Shown: piece by piece, positions 38,252 through 43,855 of the stretch | Layout of the letters: every line of letters starts with the position of its first letter | How positions within the stretch are numbered: the stretch's first letter is position 1 | Origin: JBDSLU01 sp039916225 | GTDB lineage: Bacteria > Acidobacteriota > Vicinamibacteria > Vicinamibacterales > Vicinamibacteraceae | Length of the DNA stretch: 43,855 nt | Reading direction: 5' to 3' | NCBI GenBank assembly: GCA_039916225.1 | Contig: JBDSLU010000466.1 | Location: 1-43,855 of the forward strand | Made by a program: the position numbers and the translations under genes | Notes under the pieces: model-generated | Databases searched by the model: none | The model's input: only the letters and a program-made list of their open reading frames with translations | Told to the model about the DNA's origin: nothing

Positions 38252-38275
38252 GGCGGGCTCCGCGGGGAGCCCGCC
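38252..38275 (-). promoter_or_regulatory. Strong stem-loop between the SPFH and zinc-ribbon genes
   Basis: GGCGGGCTCC (38252-38261) and GGAGCCCGCC (38266-38275) form a perfect 10-bp stem with a 4-nt loop. In the minus-strand transcript it lies 10 nt after the SPFH stop region and about 11 nt before the zinc-ribbon ATG. It may attenuate read-through or protect the upstream mRNA. Confidence 0.5.
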
Positions 38276-38285
38276 TGACAGACGG

Positions 38286-39353
38286 CTAATGGGCGAGGAA
38301 GGAATCGAGCGCGGCCTGGGTGATGCGGAAGGCACTGCCGATCTTCTTGGCCTTCAGATCACCCGCCTCGATGCTGGCCATGACGTCGGCTTCGGTCACG
38401 CCGAGCGCTTTGGCGGCGTCGGCCGGCGTCAGGAGCTGCGGCGCGCCCGGGACAGGCGGCGGCGTAGCGGTACCGGCCGTGCCGCTGGCCGCGGGAGAAC
38501 CCGCGAAGCCGCCGCCGTCCTTGATCATCTGCTGGGCGATGGCCATGCCCACCGCCAGCTCCGTGGCGGCGCCACCCGAGCTGCCGCCCTTGGCCATGCC
38601 CTCGGCCATCTGGAACTTGACGTAGTCGTTCAGGTTGCCGATGGCGCTCATGCTCGAGCGCTTGTCGATGGCCGCTTCGACCTCCGGCGGCACCGAGGCG
38701 TTCTCGAGGATGAAGCTGCAAATCTCGAGGCCGTACTTGGCCGAGACCAGCGGGTTGATCAGCGGCAACAGCGCCTCGCCGAGCTCGGCGTAGCGCGTCG
38801 CCAGATCGAGCACCGGGATCTTGGCGGTCGCGAGCGCGTCGCTGAAGACGCTGACGAGGCGCGAGCGCATCGTGTCGGCGAACTCGTCGAGCCGGAAATT
38901 CTGGTCGGAGCCGGCGACTTCCCTGAGGAACGTCTTCGGATCGATGATCCGGAAGTCGAAGGTGCCGAAGGCCCGCACGCGGACGATGCCGAAGTCGGCG
39001 TCGCGCAGCATGATCGGGTTCGACGTGCCCCACTTGTTGCCGGTGAAGAGGCGCGTCGTGATGAAGTAGACGTCGGCCTTGAAGGGCGACTCGAAGGCAT
39101 ACTTCCACGACTTCAGGTTGGTGAGAATCGGGATGTTGTCGGTCGTCAGCGTGTGCTTGCCGGGACCGAACGTGTCGCCGAACTCGCCGGTGTAGATGAA
39201 CTGCACCACCTGCGATTCGCGCACGATCAGCTGCGCGCCGTTCTTGATTTCCTTGTCGTCGTCGGGGAAGCGATACGACAGCGTGTCGCGCGAATCATCG
39301 GTCCACTCGATGATGTCGATGAACTGCCGCTTCAAAAAGTCCATCAGGGCCAT
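38286..39353 (-). CDS. SPFH domain protein (YdjI-like) with C-terminal excisionase-type HTH
   Basis: Protein of 355 residues. Residues 1-240 are an SPFH/YdjI-like domain (MALMDFLKRQFIDIIEW and then GAQLIVRESQVVQFIYTGEF are diagnostic; ILENASVPPEVEAAIDKRSS closes it). A Gly/Ala/Pro-rich linker follows at about 245-300. The last 50 residues (LLTPADAAKALGVTEADVMA, then AKKIGSAFRITQAALDSFL) match the HTH_17 excisionase/MerR-like fold. Most relatives end in a zinc ribbon or short tail instead. SPFH proteins form membrane-bound oligomers in stress responses; the HTH could bind DNA or, as in helix-docking domains, protein. GAGGAG lies 8-9 bp before the ATG. The zinc-ribbon gene follows downstream. 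Confidence 0.88.
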   Translation of the reverse strand: MALMDFLKRQFIDIIEWTDDSRDTLSYRFPDDDKEIKNGAQLIVRESQVVQFIYTGEFGDTFGPGKHTLTTDNIPILTNLKSWKYAFESPFKADVYFITTRLFTGNKWGTSNPIMLRDADFGIVRVRAFGTFDFRIIDPKTFLREVAGSDQNFRLDEFADTMRSRLVSVFSDALATAKIPVLDLATRYAELGEALLPLINPLVSAKYGLEICSFILENASVPPEVEAAIDKRSSMSAIGNLNDYVKFQMAEGMAKGGSSGGAATELAVGMAIAQQMIKDGGGFAGSPAASGTAGTATPPPVPGAPQLLTPADAAKALGVTEADVMASIEAGDLKAKKIGSAFRITQAALDSFLAH

Positions 39354-39428
39354 GTCGTGTCTCTCCTCGGTCGAGCCGTCCTGCCGGAGTGCCGGCGCGC
39401 GAATGCAACCGCAGCATTCTATCCGCCG

Positions 39429-40709
39429 TCAGGCCGTCGTGATCGGAATACGTGAACGCTCCCGCAGGGTTCCGCGGCCGGCGAGGCGGCCGCTCGCCCA
39501 CGCCCACGCGAAGTTGTGTCCGCCGATCGGGCCGAAGACGTCGAGCAGCTCGCCGCACAGGAACAGCCCGGGCAGCCGCCGGCACTCCATGGTGCCCGGA
39601 TCGACGTCGTCGAGCGCCACTCCGCCCCCCGTCACCTCGGCTTTGCGGAAGCCTTCGTCGCCGGTCCACGGCAGCGGGTAACGGCAGAGCCGCTCGACGA
39701 GGGCGAGACGGTGCTCGCGCCGCAGCGAGGTGATCCGATGCTCGGCGCCGAGTCCGGCCTCGGCGACGAGCTGCTGCGCCAGCCGCTCGGGCAGCGTCGC
39801 CCGGAGCCGCGAGACGACGAGGCCGTCGCCGCCTTGCAGCGTGGCGTGCCAGGCGGCGTCGTCGACGGGGCTCCACTGCGCGAGGATCGCCTGCGGCCGG
39901 CCGTCCGCGGCGGCGCGCACGGCGTGGTGCGAGACGTCGAGCACCGCGGGGCCGCTGTAGCCGCGATGCGTGAAGAGGAAGCCGCCGGTCGCCGAGGCCT
40001 TCGTTCCCTGGACGCGCAACGTCACCGTCAAGGACACGCCGGAGAGCGCGGCGTGCACCGCCGGCGACGCGAGCAGCGGCGTCAGGGCCGGATAGGTCCG
40101 ATGGACCCGCAGGCCCAGTCCCCGCAGCAGCTCGAGGCCGGCGCCGTCGCTGCCGGTCTGCGGCACGGAGCAGCCGCCCGTCGCCATCACCACCGCGCCG
40201 GCGTCGACGGTCTGCCCGTCCGCGAGCGCCAGCGTCCAGCCAGGACGCCCGTCCTGATCGGTCGGGCCTGGGGCCAGTCCGGTGACGCGGGCGCCGACGG
40301 TGAACGTCACGCCGCGGCGTCGGGCCAGGGCGACCAGGCCGTCCCGGACGTCGCGGGCCCGATTCGAGGCCGGGAAGTACTTGCGCGACTCGGCTTCGAG
40401 CGCCAGCGGCACACCGACGTCCTCCTCGAAGAAGCGGTGCTGCTCGGCGAGCGGCCAGGATCGCAGCACGTGGCGGACGACGTGCGCCGGGCCCTCGCTG
40501 ACGAAGCGGGCCGGCTCCAGCGCCTGCGGCAGCACGTTGCAGCGCCCGCCGCCGCTGATGAGGATCTTGCGGCCGCCGTCACTGGTCGACTCCAGCACGA
40601 CCACCGGGACGCCGTGTCCGGCGGCATGGATCGCCGCCGCGAGGCCGGCCGCGCCGGCGCCCACGATCACGATGGGACGCGTGTCGTAACCTCCGGCCAC
40701 GTCGCGCAT
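39429..40709 (-). CDS. HI0933/BaiN-type FAD-dependent oxidoreductase
   Basis: Flavoprotein of 426 residues. The N-terminal FAD site is IVIVGAGAAGLAAAIHAAGH, and KILISGGGRCNVLP is the signature of the HI0933 family. AVVMATGGCSVPQTGSDGAG and the C-terminal GLFLCGELLDVFGPIGGHNF complete the usual motifs. Members reduce double bonds or thioamides in some cases (BaiN, RdsA), but most have no known substrate. The start is uncertain: ATG 40709 and ATG 40712 are possible, and GTG 40697 would fit a leaderless mRNA from the TATGAT at 40708-40713. The gene is divergent from the SDR gene with almost no space between them. A much longer upstream frame only mirrors the SDR gene. Confidence 0.9.
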   Translation of the reverse strand: MRDVAGGYDTRPIVIVGAGAAGLAAAIHAAGHGVPVVVLESTSDGGRKILISGGGRCNVLPQALEPARFVSEGPAHVVRHVLRSWPLAEQHRFFEEDVGVPLALEAESRKYFPASNRARDVRDGLVALARRRGVTFTVGARVTGLAPGPTDQDGRPGWTLALADGQTVDAGAVVMATGGCSVPQTGSDGAGLELLRGLGLRVHRTYPALTPLLASPAVHAALSGVSLTVTLRVQGTKASATGGFLFTHRGYSGPAVLDVSHHAVRAAADGRPQAILAQWSPVDDAAWHATLQGGDGLVVSRLRATLPERLAQQLVAEAGLGAEHRITSLRREHRLALVERLCRYPLPWTGDEGFRKAEVTGGGVALDDVDPGTMECRRLPGLFLCGELLDVFGPIGGHNFAWAWASGRLAGRGTLRERSRIPITTA

Positions 40710-40715
40710 CATAGT
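40708..40715. promoter_or_regulatory. Overlapping divergent -10-like elements
   Basis: Read in reverse, 40708-40713 gives TATGAT, 10 bp before a minus-strand GTG at 40697. Read forward, CATAGT (40710-40715) ends 4 bp before the plus ATG at 40720. With both start codons this close, each promoter must lie within or beside the other's coding start. Confidence 0.4.
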
Positions 40716-40719
40716 GGAC

Positions 40720-41460
40720 ATGAAGCTGACCGACGCCGTCGCCATCATCACCGGAGGCAAGCGGATCGGGCGCGTGGTGGCGCGGGAACTGGCGCAGCGC
40801 GGCGTCGACCTGGTGTTGTCGTATCGCGGCTCGAAGGCCGAAGCCGAAGCGACCGTCGCCGATGTCGAGGCCGCCGGACGCCGCGCCACCATCATCCAGG
40901 CCGACGTCGCCACACCGGCCGACTGCGCTGCCATCGTCGACCATGCCGTCAAGACGTTCGGCAAGGTCGACATCCTGGTCAACATGGCGTCGATCTATCG
41001 CTCGAAGCCGCTCGAGGAGCTGACGCCCGACTTCTGGGCCGCCGACCTCGACGTGATCCTGCGCTCGGCGTTCCTGTGCGCCCATGCCGCCATCCCGCAC
41101 ATGCGGAAGGCCGGCGGCGGCCGCATCGTCAACTTCGCCGACTGGCTGGCTCGCAGCGGCCGGCCGCACTACAAGGGCTTCACCTCGTACTACGTGGCCA
41201 AGGCCGGAGTCGTGGCGTTGACCGAAGCGCTCGCCCTCGAGACCGCCAGCGATCACATCCTCGTCAACGCCATCGCGCCCGGCCCCATCGTGCCGCCGCC
41301 GGACATGACCGCCGAAGAAATCGCCGAAGTGGCCAAGGCCACGCCGCTCGGCCGGTGGGGCGGCGAGCTCGAAATCGCGCGCGCCGTGCTCTTCCTGTGC
41401 GAGACCGAGTTCGTGACCGGCGAGACGATCCGCGTCGACGGCGGCCGGCACCTCGAGTAG
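40720..41460 (+). CDS. SDR oxidoreductase, pteridine-reductase-like
   Basis: NAD(P)H-dependent reductase of 246 residues. The nucleotide site is IITGGKRIGRVVARELAQRG, where GGKRIGR is the form seen in pteridine reductases rather than GxxxGIG. The active-site segment reads RIVNFADWLARSGRPHYKGF then SYYVAKAG: the usual catalytic Ser is an Asp (in ADW), and Tyr and Lys are present in YYVAK. An Asp in place of the Ser, with NxxDW and a 16-residue gap to Tyr, is typical of the FolM/PTR1 group that reduces dihydropteridines. This is inference from motifs. A GTG at 40714 adds two residues. No folate genes are nearby; another SDR gene follows 129 bp downstream. Confidence 0.88.
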   Translation: MKLTDAVAIITGGKRIGRVVARELAQRGVDLVLSYRGSKAEAEATVADVEAAGRRATIIQADVATPADCAAIVDHAVKTFGKVDILVNMASIYRSKPLEELTPDFWAADLDVILRSAFLCAHAAIPHMRKAGGGRIVNFADWLARSGRPHYKGFTSYYVAKAGVVALTEALALETASDHILVNAIAPGPIVPPPDMTAEEIAEVAKATPLGRWGGELEIARAVLFLCETEFVTGETIRVDGGRHLE

Positions 41461-41589
41461 ATCCCGGAAGGAAATCACACGCCGGCCATCGTGCGGGCGC
41501 CGCGGCGCGCCCAGCGCCGCGAACAGCAGCCCGCACGTCCGGAGGCCGGCCCGCGGCCGCGCGTGAGAGCGCGGACGCCAGGAGGGAAA

Positions 41590-42363
41590 ATGAACGGACG
41601 TTTGAACGGCACCCGTGTGCTCGTGACCGGCAGCAGCAAGGGCATCGGCCGGGGCGTGGCGATCCGGATGGCGCAGGAAGGCGCCGACGTCGTCATCAAC
41701 TACAACTCGGATCCGGGCGGCGCCGACGAGGCCGTCGCCGAGATCCGCGCGATGGGCCGGATGTCGGTGGCGCTGAAGGGCAACGTCGGCGCGGTCGACG
41801 GCGTGCGCACGCTGGTCGCCGAGAGCGTCAAGGCGTTGGGCGGGCTCGACGTCCTGGTCAACAACGCCGGCATCGAGCGGCACGCCCCGTTCTGGGACGT
41901 CACCGAGGCCGACTTCGACGCTGTGCTGAACGTGAACCTGAAGGGCGTGTTCTTCGCCACGCAGGCGTTCGTGCAGCATTGCCGCGCCGCCGGCCAGCCG
42001 GGGAAGATCGTCAACATCAGCTCGGTGCACGAGGAGCTGGCCTTCCCGAATTTCGCCGCCTACTGCGCCGCCAAGGGTGGCTTGCGGATGCTGGCGCGGA
42101 CGCTGGCCGTCGAGCTCGGCCCGCTCGGCATCACCATCAACAACATCGCCCCCGGCGCCATCGAGACGCCGATCAACGCCAAGCTCCTGAACGATCCGGT
42201 CAAGCTGACGGCGTTGAAGCGGCAGATTCCGCTTGGCCGCCTCGGGAAACCCGACGACGTGTCCGGCCTGGCGGTGTTCCTGGCTTCGGCCGAATCGGCC
42301 TACGTCACCGGATCGACCTACCTCGTCGACGGCGGGTTGACGGTTTTCTACCAGGAGCAGTAG
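41590..42363 (+). CDS. SDR family oxidoreductase (glucose 1-dehydrogenase-like)
   Basis: Classical short-chain dehydrogenase of 257 residues. The cofactor site is VLVTGSSKGIGRGVAIRM, followed by LVNNAGIERHAPF. The catalytic Ser is in KIVNISSVHEE and the Tyr/Lys in AAYCAAKGG, 13 residues later as usual. PGAIETPIN and TGSTYLVDGG are the standard C-terminal motifs. It belongs to the group often named glucose 1-dehydrogenase, but the true substrate may be any polyol, sugar or hydroxy compound. AGGAGGG lies 4 bp before the ATG, a strong SD, unlike the neighbouring SDR gene. The open frame extends upstream to 41491 without family similarity. Confidence 0.92.
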   Translation: MNGRLNGTRVLVTGSSKGIGRGVAIRMAQEGADVVINYNSDPGGADEAVAEIRAMGRMSVALKGNVGAVDGVRTLVAESVKALGGLDVLVNNAGIERHAPFWDVTEADFDAVLNVNLKGVFFATQAFVQHCRAAGQPGKIVNISSVHEELAFPNFAAYCAAKGGLRMLARTLAVELGPLGITINNIAPGAIETPINAKLLNDPVKLTALKRQIPLGRLGKPDDVSGLAVFLASAESAYVTGSTYLVDGGLTVFYQEQ

Positions 42364-42418
42364 GCGCCCGCCGGCCTCTGGCGGTACGGCCGCCTCGTGT
42401 GCTGAAATCAGCGGCATC

Positions 42419-43855
42419 ATGACCATGCGGATGCAGGTGTGGCGCCGCCTGACGGTGCGCCCCGGGTTGACCGCAGCCTCGGTGGCCATGCTGGCGCTCG
42501 CCGTCGGGCTCGCCACGGCGATGTTCGCGGCCGCCGACGCGCTCGTGCTGCGGCCGGTGCCGTTCGCCGAGCCCGACGATCTCGCCTACCTCATGACGGG
42601 CGACGAGCATGGCGGGTCGTACATCGTGTCTCCGGCCGTATTCGCCGCCTGGCGCGGCAGCGGCGCCTTCGCCGGCCTGGCCTCGGCCAGCCCCGATACC
42701 GCGCTCGTCACCGGCGCGCTCGACGGCCTCCAGCCGAGGCCGATGGCCTGGGTCACTCCCGATCTCTTCGACGTGCTCGGCGGCGTCCGCCCCATCGCCG
42801 GCCGGCTCTTCGTACCGGGCGAGGGCCGCGCCGGCGCCGACGATCGGGTGCTGCTGTCGGAAACGATCTGGCGCGCCGCGTTCGGTGGCGATCCCGGGAT
42901 CGTGGGACGGCGCGTCGTCGTCGGCGACGAGCGCGTCGAAGTCGTCGGTGTCCTGCCCGCCTCCTTCCGCTTCCCGGCCTGGGACACGGCCCTCTGGCGT
43001 CCGCTGGATTTCGCCGCGCTGCCGCCGACGCGCCTGCGCGATCGGCCGCGCGCCGTCGCGCGCTTCGGCGCCGTGCCCCGCGCCGATGCCCTGGCGATCG
43101 CGACCCGGCTGGCGCGCGAGCAGGACGGCGCCCTGGCCGCGAAGGTGGCCCAGACGCGGCCGCTCGTCGCCGCGGCGGCGTACGATCGCCGGGCCGTTCC
43201 GATCCTCTCGGGCGCCGTGGCGCTGGTGTTCATCGTGCTGTGTCTGAACGTGGCGGCGCTGCGCATCGTGCAGCTCGGCCGGCGCCAGCGCGATTTCGCG
43301 GTCGGCCTCGCGCTCGGGGCCTCGCGGGCGCGGATCGTCCGCGAGGCGTCCCTGGACGGGCTGATGGTCGGCGTGGCCGGCGTCGCCGGCGGCGTGGCCA
43401 TCGGTTGGGCGCTCGTGGCGATCGCCGGCGCCCATCTTCCGCCGGCGCTCGTGCCAACGCTGAATCCTGTCGCCGTCGACGCGCGTGCGGTGATCGTGAT
43501 GGGCGCGTTGGGTCTGCTGGTCACCGTCGTGACGGCGGTCTGGCCGGCGTGGCGCGCGGCCCGGGTCGACGCCATGTCCGTGCTCGGCGCCGTGCCGCGG
43601 ACGGCCACCGCATCGCGGGGTGCGCGCCTCGTGTCGCGGACGATGCTCGTCGCCGAGATGGCGCTGGCGTGCCTGCTGCTGGTGTCGGCGGCCCTGCTGG
43701 TCCGGACGTTCCTCAACCTGTCGCACGCCGATCGCGGGCTCGACACGACGGGGGTGCTGACGGCGTGGGTGAATCTGCCGCCCGAAACATTTCTGGGACC
43801 CGATGCGCGTCGCGTCGCGGTCGCGGCGATGGACGCGTCACTGCGGGCCCTGCCG
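42419..43855 (+). CDS. ADOP-type MacB-like permease, 3' partial
   Basis: The frame runs open from ATG 42419 to the window end, giving 479 residues. TM1 is at about residues 18-40 (ASVAMLALAVGLATAMFAAA), followed by a MacB periplasmic domain (YLMTGDEHGG, then DDRVLLSETIWRAAFGGDPG and VVGVLPASFRFP). Three FtsX-like helices lie at about 265-380 (FIVLCLNVAALRIVQLGRRQ, then VGLALGASRARIVRE). A second repeat starts with LVAEMALACLLLVSAALLVR, and such duplication is typical of ADOP (acidobacterial duplicated orphan permease) proteins of about 800 residues. These lack a neighbouring ATPase. The rest of the second half lies beyond the window. The start has no strong SD. Function is unknown, with MacB-like mechanotransmission being the best guess. 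Confidence 0.9.
   Translation, partial: MTMRMQVWRRLTVRPGLTAASVAMLALAVGLATAMFAAADALVLRPVPFAEPDDLAYLMTGDEHGGSYIVSPAVFAAWRGSGAFAGLASASPDTALVTGALDGLQPRPMAWVTPDLFDVLGGVRPIAGRLFVPGEGRAGADDRVLLSETIWRAAFGGDPGIVGRRVVVGDERVEVVGVLPASFRFPAWDTALWRPLDFAALPPTRLRDRPRAVARFGAVPRADALAIATRLAREQDGALAAKVAQTRPLVAAAAYDRRAVPILSGAVALVFIVLCLNVAALRIVQLGRRQRDFAVGLALGASRARIVREASLDGLMVGVAGVAGGVAIGWALVAIAGAHLPPALVPTLNPVAVDARAVIVMGALGLLVTVVTAVWPAWRAARVDAMSVLGAVPRTATASRGARLVSRTMLVAEMALACLLLVSAALLVRTFLNLSHADRGLDTTGVLTAWVNLPPETFLGPDARRVAVAAMDASLRALP

Noticed and set aside
39516..42422. 968-codon open frame on the plus strand
   Set aside because: It is a shadow across the flavoprotein gene and both SDR genes in a different frame; those genes have clear catalytic motifs in their own frames.

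Overview
The window is GC-rich bacterial chromosome: codon third positions are mostly G or C, and long antisense open frames occur over most large genes. It holds about 33 genes, one decayed transposase gene, and no tRNA, rRNA, CRISPR array or prophage that I can see. The gene set points to a soil-type Acidobacteriota, perhaps Vicinamibacteria: an ADOP-type orphan MacB permease, secreted M28 peptidases, a PQQ dehydrogenase with an internal cytochrome c domain, and an RND pump of the acidobacterial style. This assignment is inference from gene content and was not tested by a search.

Layout. 1-2667: 3' part of an RND efflux pump gene. 2685-2927: an inverted array of 7-bp-phased repeats, then a palindrome. 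2927-4760: zinc-ribbon protein and GH5 glycosidase. 4746-7881 (minus): HTH/RDD-like membrane protein, HDOD protein and DUF2264 protein. 7901-12373 (plus): GH10 xylanase, GH43-like glycosidase and a secreted M28 peptidase. 12416-14843: GNAT acetyltransferase, small membrane protein and a MacB-type permease. 14861-21030 (minus): gltD and gltB. 21190-21720: RAYT transposase remnant and short dyad repeats. 21718-26449 (minus): DUF2269 membrane protein and a large NAD-glutamate dehydrogenase. 26557-27689: RluA-type pseudouridine synthase carrying a repeat insertion and no nearby stop. 27754-29979 (minus): PQQ dehydrogenase. 30104-31759: M28 lipoprotein peptidase. 31787-33703 (minus): LOG-like protein and GntR regulator. 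33783-36606: DUF481 protein, mscL, Tat-exported isomerase-like protein and a BON-LysM protein. 36693-39353 (minus): small glycine-rich protein, zinc-ribbon membrane protein and an SPFH protein with a C-terminal HTH. 39429-42363: HI0933-type flavoprotein, a pteridine-reductase-like SDR and a classical SDR. 42419 to the end: ADOP permease, truncated by the window edge.

Functional themes. Plant-polymer breakdown (GH5, GH10, GH43 and DUF2264 around a shared divergent promoter), glutamate metabolism (gltBD plus GDH), envelope stress and turgor (SPFH/zinc-ribbon pair, mscL, BON-LysM), and export (RND and MacB-like proteins).

The most notable signals are regulatory or structural. Many genes have an extended -10-like hexamer 6-9 bp before the start codon and no Shine-Dalgarno, which predicts leaderless mRNAs. 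Two divergent gene pairs place both -10 elements in a few bases. A 7-bp-phased inverted repeat array follows the RND gene. A 45-bp palindromic repeat sits in frame inside rluA. An SPFH protein ends in an excisionase-like HTH. I did not find a clear defence system or an obviously new multi-gene machine; the SPFH-HTH/zinc-ribbon pair and the heptad array are the best candidates for something undescribed.
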